The position numbers and the translations under genes were made by a program. A DNA stretch of 34,614 nt from positions 1 to 34,614 of the forward strand of contig JASEGV010000031.1 of the NCBI GenBank assembly GCA_030017895.1. The letters run 5' to 3'. Shown here in pieces: positions 1 through 9,700 of the stretch. Numbering within the stretch: the stretch's first letter is position 1; each line of letters begins with the position of its first letter. The stretch is from Bacteroidota bacterium. Lineage in GTDB: Bacteria > Bacteroidota > Ignavibacteria > UBA10030 > BY39. Below the pieces are notes generated by a model. That model made no database searches and had not been told where the DNA came from. It saw only the letters and a program-made list of their open reading frames with translations.

Positions 1-1
1 A

Positions 2-286
2 AATCATCCAAACCCATTTAATCCTGTAACAATCATCAATTATCAATTGCCAATTAACAATTATACAACGCTAAAAGTTTACGATGTTTTAGGTCGTGAA
101 GTAGCTACTCTTGTTGATGAGTTTAAAGAAGCTGGGTATTACAATGTCGAATTTCGTCCCGCAAAAGCGGGATCGAATTACGAACTTTCGAGCGGTGTAT
201 ACTTCTATAGACTTGTAGTGAACGCAGTCGGACCATTACAGTCTGGTAGTTTTGTAATGACAAAGAAAATGCTGTTGGCGAGGTAA
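2..286 (+). CDS. C-terminal end of a secreted protein with type IX sorting domain (5' partial)
   Basis: The reading frame is open from the first bases of the window, so only the C-terminal ~94 residues are visible. It begins NHPNPFNPVTIINYQLP and continues with LKVYDVLGREVATLVDE, then SSGVYFYRL and a final K/R-rich MTKKMLLAR. This is the classic Por/type IX secretion system type A sorting domain: an NPFNP turn, a conserved YDVLGREV strand, a GVYFYRL strand and a basic last strand. In known T9SS organisms the domain directs the protein across the outer membrane and is then removed, leaving the protein surface-anchored or released. The catalytic or structural part of the protein lies outside the window, so its function cannot be told. 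A terminator follows 38 bp downstream. Calling only the stretch from the TTG at 47 would miss the NPFNP motif, so I read it as a continuing gene. Confidence 0.9.
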   Translation, partial: NHPNPFNPVTIINYQLPINNYTTLKVYDVLGREVATLVDEFKEAGYYNVEFRPAKAGSNYELSSGVYFYRLVVNAVGPLQSGSFVMTKKMLLAR

Positions 287-324
287 AAACCGAACTCACA
301 TCAAATCAATTTTCAATTTTATTT

Positions 325-359
325 CCCCTTCTTTTTCAAAAAGAGAAGGGGATTTTTGT
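325..359 (+). terminator. Rho-independent terminator after the T9SS gene
   Basis: CCCCTTCT (325-332) pairs with AGAAGGGG (344-351) around an A/T-rich loop and is followed by ATTTTTGTTT. It lies just downstream of the plus-strand stop codon at 284-286, as expected for an intrinsic terminator of that gene. Confidence 0.8.
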
Positions 360-399
360 TTATTCCAGAAAATTCATGATGAGTGATTAGTTTCTATTA

Positions 400-464
400 A
401 ACCCGTTAGATATTAACAATTTTTTGATACACTTAACCTTACTAAGAAAATTATCTAACGGGTT
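400..464. repeat. Inverted repeat, 13-bp perfect arms, 39-bp spacer
   Basis: AACCCGTTAGATA (400-412) and TATCTAACGGGTT (452-464) are exact reverse complements around an A/T-rich spacer. There is no coding potential. It sits between the terminator of the T9SS gene and the abrupt 5' edge of a gene remnant at 482. It could be a small MITE-like insertion or an RNA hairpin; no clear target-site duplication is visible. Confidence 0.6.
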
Positions 465-481
465 AAACTTTTTCCTAATGA

Positions 482-703
482 ATTTTTAGGGTTTATATAG
501 AAGATAGTGGTAGAACCCGCACAGAAATCGCAAACATATTATCCGAAAACGAATTTAATTTTTCGAAATTAAATATAGAAAAAATTGATACAAAAACTTC
601 AGTCCTTCAATTACATTACTGCGATAAACATCCATCCCATCATCGCTTTTTATCTGAACTTTGGAGAACTCCCGGTATAATCGAAATAACTAATCTCATA
701 TAG
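482..703 (+). pseudogene. Beheaded gene remnant with ACT-like C-terminal domain
   Basis: An open frame without any normal start codon runs from a stop at 479-481 to TAG at 701-703 (~73 codons). It reads VYIEDSGRTRTEIANIL, then NIEKIDTKTSVLQLHYCDK and ends ELWRTPGIIEITNLI. The pattern GRT..EIA.IL followed by an alternating strand and a final P-G-[VI]-x-x-[VI] element resembles the regulatory ACT-like fold found at the C-terminus of several enzymes and of MgtC/SapB-family membrane proteins. The upstream half is missing: the frame stops right after the 400-464 inverted repeat. It overlaps the 3' end of the convergent antiporter gene by 8 bp. I read it as the tail of a lost gene; the exact parent family is uncertain. 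Confidence 0.5.
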
Positions 704-2648
704 GAGGTTCGCTTACCTTTTTACCAAAGATATAAAGAACCAAAACCAAAATTGCTATCCCAATTGCAATTGAAATATAAGGTGATAAACCGAATGCTGT
801 CGGTATGTCGCCAACTAACATTCCGACAACAGCTACGATGATTGCGTAAGGAAGCTGCGTGCGAACGTGGTCAATATGATCGCAAGCCGAAGCCATCGAA
901 CTCATTATTGTAGTATCTGAAATCGGCGAGCAATGATCGCCAAAGACTGCCCCCGCCAACACCGAGCTGATATTGCCGTGCAAAATAAGCTGTATGGTTT
1001 CGGCACTCAACCCGGCATCAACCGACAAATTATAACCGAGTGGAATAACGAGGGGCATCATTATAGCCATTGTTCCCCAACTTGTGCCAGTTGCAAAACT
1101 GATAATTGCTGCAATCAAAAAAGTCAACACCGGTAAAAAATGAGGTTCAACAGCACCGCGCAAAGTTTGCACCAGATAGTTAGCTGTGTGCAATTCTTCA
1201 GTAACAGAACCAATCGACCAAGCCAACACAAGAATCAGAATTGCTAACAGCATCGACTTGATTCCGTTGAACCATGCTTCTACCGAATGTTTGAGACTTA
1301 AAATTCTTTGAAATACTGTAAGAATAATTGCAATAAACCCTCCGCTGAATGATGCCCAAAGCAGCGAAGAATATGAATCCGATTTACTTATAATATCACC
1401 TATCGAATAGTCTCTAATACCGTTTTCCAGCAAAGCTTGTACACCGGTGAAATATAATCCGCCGAGAGCAACAACAATCACAGAGAATATAGGAATTAAA
1501 CCATTGTACCAACGGATTTTGTTTGAATCAATTTCGTTTCCTGCAAGGTCGGTTAAATTTGCTGCCGGCTCAGCTCCATCGCGTAATACTTTAGCTTCGA
1601 AACGGGCGCGCCTTTCGGCTTTAAGCATCGAACCGAAATCACGATTCGTAAGTGCAACCAATAAAACAAATACCAATGTTAAAATCGGATAAAACCGGTA
1701 TGGAATTGTACTAATAAAAACAGAATATGCATCTTCCGGATAACCGATACTTTTAAGCCCCTGTTCGATTAATCCTACTTCGTAACCAATCCAAGTTGAT
1801 ATGATGAACACACTTGCAACTGTTGCAGCTCCCGCATCTACTATGTAGGAAAGTTTTTCCCTTGAAACCTTGAGCTTATCTGTAATCGGTCGCATCAGAT
1901 TGCCACGAATTAGAACATTGGCATAATCGTCAAAGAAAAATAAAAACGATAAAGCCCAGGTTGCAATCTGTCCGCGTTTCGGTGTTTTTGCAAATTTTAT
2001 TACTAAGTTTGCAATCCCTAAACTTCCGCCGTTCCTCGAAATTACTCCTACCATTCCACCAAATAACAAGCTGAAAACAATAATCTGCACATGACTTGTA
2101 GTTGCAATGGAATTAATAACAAAGTGGTCAACAACTCGTAGTACCCCACCAAAAATATCATAATTAAAAATTAATACAGAACCTAACCAAACACCAGCAA
2201 ACAAAGAAATAACAACTTCACGAACTAACAATGCTAAAATAATTGCGAGGAGTGGAGGTAAAATGCTAAGAATCCCGGGAATCGAACGGAGTGGTTTTGA
2301 AACTATGATTTCGTTGTATTGCAATTTAATTTCTTCAACACCTGAATAGTTAACAGCAGCATTTTCGACTATTAATTTTCCGTTTTGAAATTTTTGTTTT
2401 ATTGGAGTGAGTTTCCCTTTTTCGGAGGTGAAAATATTTTGAAGATAAACTGAATCAGAAAAGCTCTCAACAACATTACCCGATTTGTTAAGGACAGTAA
2501 TTTCTAATTTAAAAGGAATTTCTTTTAAAACGACAGGTGGAAGCGAAATCTCGAATCTCTCAATCTTTCCATTCGATTGGGAATGGCTATCAATAAATAA
2601 GATTGCAATAAATGTGATTAATAAGAAGAATCGAAAGAAAGCAGTCAT
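696..2648 (-). CDS. NhaC-family Na+/H+ antiporter with exported N-terminal domain
   Basis: A 650-residue inner-membrane protein. Residues 1-23 form a signal peptide or first membrane anchor. Residues ~24-122 are a soluble, beta-rich segment predicted outside the cytoplasm, and from ~125 on there are many hydrophobic helices. Typical NhaC-family stretches are visible: FFDDYANVLIRGN (238-250), IISTWIGYE (282-290), TGTSWGTMAI (520-529) and GDHCSPISDTT (570-580). The family exchanges Na+ for protons or couples such gradients to organic-ion exchange; the substrate is not fixed by sequence alone. Common NhaC proteins are ~450-530 residues and lack the exported N-terminal domain, so this version is enlarged. 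Start choice is supported by a GAGGT ribosome-binding site 5 nt before ATG. It stands alone, 64 bp downstream of the BrkB-like gene. Confidence 0.85.
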   Translation of the reverse strand: MTAFFRFFLLITFIAILFIDSHSQSNGKIERFEISLPPVVLKEIPFKLEITVLNKSGNVVESFSDSVYLQNIFTSEKGKLTPIKQKFQNGKLIVENAAVNYSGVEEIKLQYNEIIVSKPLRSIPGILSILPPLLAIILALLVREVVISLFAGVWLGSVLIFNYDIFGGVLRVVDHFVINSIATTSHVQIIVFSLLFGGMVGVISRNGGSLGIANLVIKFAKTPKRGQIATWALSFLFFFDDYANVLIRGNLMRPITDKLKVSREKLSYIVDAGAATVASVFIISTWIGYEVGLIEQGLKSIGYPEDAYSVFISTIPYRFYPILTLVFVLLVALTNRDFGSMLKAERRARFEAKVLRDGAEPAANLTDLAGNEIDSNKIRWYNGLIPIFSVIVVALGGLYFTGVQALLENGIRDYSIGDIISKSDSYSSLLWASFSGGFIAIILTVFQRILSLKHSVEAWFNGIKSMLLAILILVLAWSIGSVTEELHTANYLVQTLRGAVEPHFLPVLTFLIAAIISFATGTSWGTMAIMMPLVIPLGYNLSVDAGLSAETIQLILHGNISSVLAGAVFGDHCSPISDTTIMSSMASACDHIDHVRTQLPYAIIVAVVGMLVGDIPTAFGLSPYISIAIGIAILVLVLYIFGKKVSEPPI

Positions 2649-2712
2649 GATACCTCAAAAGAAGTTGCAGAATGATTTTAAGTCAATTTGAAACATTATT
2701 TTCATAAAACAA

Positions 2713-3603
2713 TTATATCTTTTGTTCTTGATTACGTTCGCGATAAAGTTGTCCCACGATTCCACCGATTATAAATACAATACTTGAGTAATAGATCCAA
2801 ATTAAAAGTACAAACAAAAAAGCGTATGTACCATATAGAATGCTTAACGAGTGAAACGTTTCAAGATACCATGCAAATAACTTGGCTGCTGATAGCCAAA
2901 GAATCGTTGCAGTAATTGAAGATATTATTGCAGTTCTCCAGGATATAGCCACATCAGGGATGAACCGATAAACAATTAAAAACATTATGAATGCAAGCAC
3001 AACAGTTAACAAAAAAGGAAGAGCCTCGTCGAAAAGCATGAATTCAAACCCAGAAAATCCTGGTATGGTGTGCATTAAAGTCGTTAACAGAGAGTATATC
3101 CAAGTTGAAACAATTATCACCAGAAATAAAACACCCACAACCAACACCCAAAGAAAATCTTCTAAAATTGTTAATATCATAAGTTTTGAAGATTTGATTT
3201 TGTAAACCCTGTTCAAAGCAGTTCGCATCGAACTGAAAAGTGAGGTCGCAGTCCAAGTTAGGATGGCAATACCGGCAATACCGAATGAAGTCCGATACTC
3301 GATGATGTCTTTTATGATTGTTTGTATCGAGTTTTTAATATTTTGTGCATAGGGTTGATTAGGGAATGCGGCGGCTAAAATTTCTTGAATTTTTTGTACA
3401 CCTAACTCGGATGAATTTAATACAATTCCGAACAACGAGGTAAATAATAATAATATCGGAATCAAACAAAGTACGCCATTAAAGGAAATCCCGGAAGCAA
3501 GGAACAATAGCTCATCGTCAAATAAATGTCTGAAAAAGTTTTTGATATAATACTCAGTCGAGTCAAAAGTATTTTTAAATGCAGTATTTATATTCCGTTT
3601 CAT
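2713..3603 (-). CDS. YihY/BrkB-family inner-membrane protein
   Basis: 296 residues with about six hydrophobic helices. The N-terminus (residues ~20-55) carries the family pattern LFLASGISFNGVLCLIPILL, followed by a second signature near WTATSLFSSMRTALNRVYK and a C-terminal YGTYAFLFVLLIWIYYSS. These mark the YihY/UPF0761 family, once mislabelled ribonuclease BN. Members are integral membrane proteins of unclear role, sometimes suggested to be transporters. It starts 8 bp after the stop of the helicase gene, on the same strand, so the two are probably cotranscribed. The length is normal for the family. Confidence 0.85.
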   Translation of the reverse strand: MKRNINTAFKNTFDSTEYYIKNFFRHLFDDELLFLASGISFNGVLCLIPILLLFTSLFGIVLNSSELGVQKIQEILAAAFPNQPYAQNIKNSIQTIIKDIIEYRTSFGIAGIAILTWTATSLFSSMRTALNRVYKIKSSKLMILTILEDFLWVLVVGVLFLVIIVSTWIYSLLTTLMHTIPGFSGFEFMLFDEALPFLLTVVLAFIMFLIVYRFIPDVAISWRTAIISSITATILWLSAAKLFAWYLETFHSLSILYGTYAFLFVLLIWIYYSSIVFIIGGIVGQLYRERNQEQKI

Positions 3604-3611
3604 CTTTTGTT

Positions 3612-5849
3612 CTATAAAACTTCTAAAGCAGCGTATTTTAACATTAATTGTTTACGACCTGCATTTTCAAAATCGATAACAGCTCTTGTTTCATCACCGT
3701 TTCCGTTTAACTGCAGGATTCTTCCCTTCCCGAAAGTAGAATGCCTAACAACGCTGCCGACGTGCAATTCTTCAGCAACTTGCGATTGCGATTCATAGTT
3801 TCGGAAGTGTTGAACAACTATCTTTTTTTCGCTGTAGTTTTTGGGTCTCTTGAAAGGAACTTGCGATTTAGTAGGTCTATCAAAAAAATCCAGTTCTTTA
3901 TTAAAACCTGATTCTTTACGAAGAGGACCATTCTCATATATGTATAAATCGTCCTTTATTTCTTTCATAAACCGGGATGGATTCGGATATGTTAATTCAC
4001 CCATTCGATAGCGGGAGTAGGCATAACTCAAATATAATTTCCGCATACAGCGTGTCATCCCAACGTAAAACAGGCGTCGTTCTTCTTCAACTTCGTTTGT
4101 ACTTTGTATAGCTTGAAAGATTGGGAACAAACCTTCTTCTAAACCCATAATAAAAACAACATCATACTCCAATCCTTTTGCGCTATGAACAGTCATCAAA
4201 GTAACAGCATTACGTTTATCGTCTAATCGATCTACATCAGCAACGAGTGATACTTCTTGCAGAAAAGCTTCCAGTCCTCCGTTTATATTTTTTTCAGAAA
4301 ACTCGGTTATCGCCGATAGCAACTCGTGAACGTTTTCCATTCGCGATAACGTTTCCACCGTTCCTTCTTCCTTAAATTCTTTTAAGATACCGATATCATC
4401 TACAAGAGAACGGGATAATTCGCTAGCCGACAAAATTGTTTTAAGACCAATAAATTTTTGGATGAGTTTGCGAAACTGTTTTAATTTTTCTATCGTATTT
4501 TTTGAAATCCCCTTTGCTTCAGTTGAGAAATCGACTGCCTCGAAAAATGAGCATTTGCATTCTTCTGCAACAGCTTTGAGATGATTTACGGTTACATCCC
4601 CGATTCCGCGAGCCGGATAATTCACTATCCTTTGAAAGCTGATATCATCTTTCGGATTTACAATCAACCGTAGGTAGGCAATTATATCCTTAATTTCTTT
4701 TCGCTTATAAAACTCGATACCACCTATAATCAGATATGGAATCCCACTGCGTCGTAGGGCATCTTCAATTGAACGGGATTGAGCATTAGTACGGTAGAGA
4801 ATGGCAATGTTCAGAAAATCTATTTTGTATTTTAATATCGCTTTTTTAATGTTTGCCGCTACCTTTTCGCTTTCGTCGGTGTCGCTCTGGCAACTTAAAA
4901 CAGATATCGGCTCGCCTTTTGGATTATCAGTCCACAAAGTTTTTTCGATACGGTTTACATTGTTTTTGATTACCTGATCGGCGGCTGTTAAAATAGTTTG
5001 TGTTGAGCGATAATTTTGTTCAAGATGGAAAATTTTGGCTTCCGGAAAATCTTTCTCAAAGTCCAAAATATTCCTGATATCTGCGCCTCGAAAACCATAT
5101 ATACTCTGAGCATCATCGCCGACTATGCAGATGTTTTTGTACTTCCCAGCTACCATCTTTATCAATTTATACTGAGCACGGTTTGTATCCTGATATTCAT
5201 CCACCAAAACAAATTTGAATCTATCCTGATACTTAGAAAGAATTTTGGAATGTCTTTCGAATAACTCAATCGGTTTTAGAAGCAGGTCATCGAAATCCAT
5301 AGCATTATTTTGCTTCAGCCGTTTTTGATACTCCTTAAAAATCAGGGCTGTCTTTTCCTCAAAAATATCTTTGGCTAATATTTCGAATTGATCGGGAGAT
5401 ACGAGTTTATTTTTAGCAGAACTTATTCGTGCTCGGATAGCATTAGGTTTAAAGGCTTGCGCGGAAATCTCAAGGTCGTGCTGAATATTTTTTATCAATC
5501 CTAAACTATCGTCTGTATCATAGATAGAAAAATTTTTTCCATAACCGATATGCTCGCTTTCGTATCGAAGTAAGCGTGCAAACATTGAATGGAAAGTACC
5601 AATCCAAGCACTTCCACTTTTATCGCCGACAAGTGAAACGATTCGTTTTTTCATTTCATCTGCAGCTTTATTTGTAAACGTAAGAACTAAAAGTTGATAC
5701 GGCGGAACACCGATGCTTAACAGGTAAGCTACCCGGTATGTAAGAACTCTCGTTTTGCCGCTTCCGGCTCCCGCAACTATCATAACAGGCCCTTCGACCT
5801 GTTTTGCGGCATTTTGTTGCACGGAATTTAATTGATTAATAAATGACAT
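3612..5849 (-). CDS. pcrA: ATP-dependent 3'-5' DNA helicase, UvrD/PcrA type
   Basis: 745 residues with the complete superfamily 1A motif set: Walker A GAGSGKT (27-33), Walker B DEYQDTN (217-223), motif III GDDAQSIYGFRGAD (244-257), motif IV QNYRST (278-283), motif V TVHSAKGLE (553-561) and motif VI EEERRLFYVGMTR (588-600). The C-terminal ~50 residues (GSVVRHSTFGKGRIL onward) match the small Tudor-like domain of PcrA/UvrD that contacts RNA polymerase in studied homologues. Expected role: unwinding in nucleotide-excision and mismatch repair, and clearing recombination or transcription complexes. Length and domain order are normal. The Ogt repair gene lies 70 bp upstream on the same strand. UvrD and PcrA cannot be told apart from sequence alone. 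Confidence 0.93.
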   Translation of the reverse strand: MSFINQLNSVQQNAAKQVEGPVMIVAGAGSGKTRVLTYRVAYLLSIGVPPYQLLVLTFTNKAADEMKKRIVSLVGDKSGSAWIGTFHSMFARLLRYESEHIGYGKNFSIYDTDDSLGLIKNIQHDLEISAQAFKPNAIRARISSAKNKLVSPDQFEILAKDIFEEKTALIFKEYQKRLKQNNAMDFDDLLLKPIELFERHSKILSKYQDRFKFVLVDEYQDTNRAQYKLIKMVAGKYKNICIVGDDAQSIYGFRGADIRNILDFEKDFPEAKIFHLEQNYRSTQTILTAADQVIKNNVNRIEKTLWTDNPKGEPISVLSCQSDTDESEKVAANIKKAILKYKIDFLNIAILYRTNAQSRSIEDALRRSGIPYLIIGGIEFYKRKEIKDIIAYLRLIVNPKDDISFQRIVNYPARGIGDVTVNHLKAVAEECKCSFFEAVDFSTEAKGISKNTIEKLKQFRKLIQKFIGLKTILSASELSRSLVDDIGILKEFKEEGTVETLSRMENVHELLSAITEFSEKNINGGLEAFLQEVSLVADVDRLDDKRNAVTLMTVHSAKGLEYDVVFIMGLEEGLFPIFQAIQSTNEVEEERRLFYVGMTRCMRKLYLSYAYSRYRMGELTYPNPSRFMKEIKDDLYIYENGPLRKESGFNKELDFFDRPTKSQVPFKRPKNYSEKKIVVQHFRNYESQSQVAEELHVGSVVRHSTFGKGRILQLNGNGDETRAVIDFENAGRKQLMLKYAALEVL

Positions 5850-5919
5850 GAAATAAGTGATAAATAAAATTTTGATCCCACAAACCGCTGCTCAAGTAAG
5901 TTGAGTGAAAACTTGTCCG

Positions 5920-6501
5920 CTAAAGTATTATTGCACCTTCGAGACGAAGCAAAAATTCTTTTGTTTTAACTCCGGCTGCATACCCAATCAGTGAGCCATC
6001 GGAACCGATAACCCTATGACAAGGCACCACAATAGGAACCGGGTTGGCGCCGTTAGCGCGACCGACTGCCTGGAAACCTTTCGGGACGCCTACTTTTTTT
6101 GCAAGTTGCCGGTACGATATTGTTGTACCATAAGGTATCTTACTCAATTCTTTCCATACACGAGATTGAAATGGGGTCCCTAATAAATCAAGTGGAAATG
6201 TGAATTGTACTAATTTCCCGTTTAAATACCTGTTTATCTGCTCGATATACTCTTTGTTTCTCGATTTGTTTTCTAACACTGCATCAATTTCGAAATGTGT
6301 ATTCAACCAATTAAAAAAATCTTTTTTCGTTTCCTTTGGGATACTAACGCGGCACAAACCTTCGTCGGTTGAAGCTATATAGATATGACCAATGCGAGAA
6401 TCGAAGGAAGTACAATAGACTTTACCATTTTCTTTCGGAGTTTCTTTCACTGATCTCATAAATGTTTTTTCCGTACTCGGATTCACAACAGTAAACTTCA
6501 T
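5920..6501 (-). CDS. ogt: Methylated-DNA-protein-cysteine methyltransferase
   Basis: 193 residues. It removes methyl or alkyl groups from O6-alkylguanine (and O4-alkylthymine) by irreversible transfer to its own cysteine. The active-site segment IVVPCHRVIG puts the acceptor at Cys161. Before it are FQSRVWKELSKIPYGTTISY (DNA-binding region, 111-130), the helix-turn-helix start RQLAKKVG and the AVGRAN segment carrying the Arg finger. After it comes the usual GSLIGYAAGVKTKEFLL tail. The N-terminal ~100 residues form the variable Ogt-type domain; there is no Ada-type regulatory region, so it is a stand-alone suicide repair enzyme. It lies upstream of the helicase gene. The 238 bp before the next gene are A/T-rich and show nothing definite. 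Confidence 0.92.
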   Translation of the reverse strand: MKFTVVNPSTEKTFMRSVKETPKENGKVYCTSFDSRIGHIYIASTDEGLCRVSIPKETKKDFFNWLNTHFEIDAVLENKSRNKEYIEQINRYLNGKLVQFTFPLDLLGTPFQSRVWKELSKIPYGTTISYRQLAKKVGVPKGFQAVGRANGANPVPIVVPCHRVIGSDGSLIGYAAGVKTKEFLLRLEGAIIL

Positions 6502-6739
6502 CTATTTTTTTTGCTAACGATTAAGGAAATAAATTCGAATTGCAACTTTAAATTTTATACAATTTAAACTTCCAATAAATTGCCGTTAATTATAATCATA
6601 AATGAAAATAGATGCAAGAGTTTTTTCACTTTTTTAGAAATAAATTTTTCCAAAAAATATTTTATTGATGTTTTTTATAAATTTATGAAACGTTGTGAAA
6701 CTCACTTAAATATTTCCTTAAAGTGTCTTTGCTAATTGA

Positions 6740-9700
6740 TTAAAAAAATGCACGAACTTCACCCCGCATCTGATGATTAGTTTTCAAATTAGCTTCTTTT
6801 CTGCCATCGTAATAGATGGAAGTTTGTATAAAACTTGTAACTCTGTACTCAACAGCCAATCTCCAAAGCCAGGTTTTTCCCAGAACACGTCCTGCCGTCA
6901 ACTCAAAAGGAATGTTTTGAGTTGCCCCGATAATTTGAACTTCCTCTCTGTTAAATTCAAAACGAGCCAATCCCCGGTCTTTAATTGAATAAATAATGCG
7001 CATACCTTGTGTGTTAATATCAGCGGTTGTGATATGTGTTGTAGATTTATTCTCTGCTTTTCCTAAACCAATTTTAAATCCAAATTCAAATCTTGGTTCA
7101 GGACGATACATCCAATCGGATATAACAAAATTACTTCCGATATTTCGTACACGATAATTTTCCTGACTTGCGATAACTTGATTGATTTTGTTTTCATAGT
7201 CAATCTGATTGGATATTTCTTTTACTAATTGCCAGCGCAAACGTACCGAACGATCGCGATTAAAACTTCTCTCAGTAGCTGCGGCGTATTGAATTAATCC
7301 CTTCCTTTCCTGATATCTCAAACGTATCGAGAAAGCCGGGTCATTTTCCAATATATTAATGTCTTGTGTAATTCCCCTGTTCCCGCTAATGGTAAACGAA
7401 TCGCTTAAAAACGAATTTAAATTTAATAAATAAATTTTCCGTTGATCCGGTATAGTAGATTTTTCTTCTATCCTGAGAAAAGTTTCCAACGAAATCATAT
7501 TTGATACTCTTCCTGCCAGAGTTTCGTTAGATATAAATTTTGCAGGTACAAGTTTCAACCTCCAGTTTGCCTTTAGATCGACTACCGGTGTTAATTTATC
7601 GGAAGGGATAGTCAGCGAAATATAATCGCCGTCGAAACGTGTAGGTCTGAATTCATCTTCCGTAGCAATTCCGTTACTATCGATATCTCCGATATACATA
7701 TATGATCCGCTCCCTTTATCGACCCGCTGAAATACGCGTTCCAATTTTGCAGATTTCTGTGTCGAAACATCATACAATAAATCTGTTTCAATGCCGCGGT
7801 TCAGTGCCGCATACCTCGTGAACCACCGCAGCAAAATTGTTTCGGTATTCCCGCCTGCCTGACTTTTAAACTCCTCGGTATAAATCCGCTTCCGGTAAGT
7901 AACATCTACATTTGCAGATAAATTTGAAATCGGGCGCAGCGCTGCTGAATAAATTTGTGTCAAGGTATTCGATTCCTTCCGGATTTGCTTTCTCGAAAAT
8001 AAATTATCAACCCGCCATTTATATTCAACACTGAATAAACTATTAAGAATATTTCTCAACAAAATCTTGGGCGAATATTCCTGAAAACTAAAGCTCCCGA
8101 CTTTCAACGTGTCTGTTTGCATCGAAAACGCTTTTCGAATCTCATTTTCGTATTTAAAATTTGTTGTAAAATTTGATTTAGAAAATTCTACACCCCCGAT
8201 TTGTCGTAACCAGTTGCTTCTTGAATCAATATATTTATCCTCGCTATTGATTGATTCAATTTTATATTGAAACTGAGGCATCGAAACTTTGCTCAAGCTA
8301 ATATTCCCTTCTAACCTATCCGAAGTAAATAAATCGCCGCGCCGCATCCGTCCATAACCAGTGCCGATTGCAAACTCATTAATTGGATTGTAAATCAATG
8401 AACCCTCAGTAATTTCTTCATTTGTTTTTGCAGATTGAATAAGATTCCACTTCCTGTCGAATTCAACATCACTCATCCGATCTATTGATTGGAATTGACT
8501 GGTAACAATCCGTTCGAGTATTTTAAAATCAAACCTTCCGAAATTTAAACCACCAAATTTTAGCTCCTTCGGATTGTATTGCAGCGAAAACTTGTAAGCT
8601 CCGCCGCGATTATCAACATCATTTATTTTCGAAAACCTGTTCGCATCGAAACTGCTAAGAGCGGCTTCACCTGTAAGTTTCAGTTCATCTGTAACTGCCG
8701 ATTTTATATCAACATCAAAAATAGTTTGGATTTGGGGTAACGGAAGAAACCGAATTGGCATATAACTTCCCAAACCTTCACCAACAAAATTGAAATTACC
8801 GATACTGATTTTTGCATATTCCCCACGACCTTCGCCAACGTATGAAAAATTTACACTATAATGAGCCGCCGAATCGCCCGGTGAATAACGAAAAATATGT
8901 TTGGGATGTGCTTGTATAATTGTATCAACACGAATGTATTGCCCTTTTCCTGAACCGATAAAGTTTGCCCCATCTTGAACTGCAGCAAAGCGATCGTCGC
9001 CAGCATTTCTGAGTATTGCTTTATCATTTTCGCTCAAAGATAAATCGATAGGATTATCGTAATCGTCCCCTTCACGTATAAAGGTAGTTGCGAGCGAAAT
9101 TTTATTCCGCAAAAAATTAGAGGAATTTTTACCAGAAATAAAGTTTCTTGTATATTGCCTGTCGGTATATTCGAAATCAACTACAATCCTTGAATTTCCG
9201 TGTACTAATTTTTTGGATGAGAAAGTTAGTTCGGCAAGGGCATAATCGATAATATAGTCGTTGTTGTCGCCGCGTTTCATCAACTCGCCATCAACATAAA
9301 CCCGTTCACTACCAGCGATTATGATAATTGCACGCTCCCGATTTTTTCCGAGAAGCCGATAAGGACCTTGAACTCCTTCGATTCCTATAAACTGATTCGT
9401 ATTGAACTTCCCTTTTGTAACAGCACCGGACATTACTATGTTTCCGTTTGAGAATCCTGCATCATATTTTGCAGTTCCCATACCTCCTTGCAGTTTGCGA
9501 TTGATCCGGCTGAATTCGTTTCCATCATAGCTGATGTTAAAATCGCCTAAAGTCGTACTCAAATTTTTTGTTTTTAACTCTATAAAAATTTTATCAATTT
9601 CTTGTAGCGTTTGGGTATTCCCTTCGGGTTGAATCGGAGTGTTCTCGTCTGTCAAAGCAGCCACAACATCGACTCCCTCCGAAAGTTTTCCCGACATCTG

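Noticed and set aside
5880-5919. Short CTCAA/TTGAG hairpin between ogt and the helicase gene
   Set aside because: A 5-bp stem without a T-tract on the coding strand; too weak to call a terminator.
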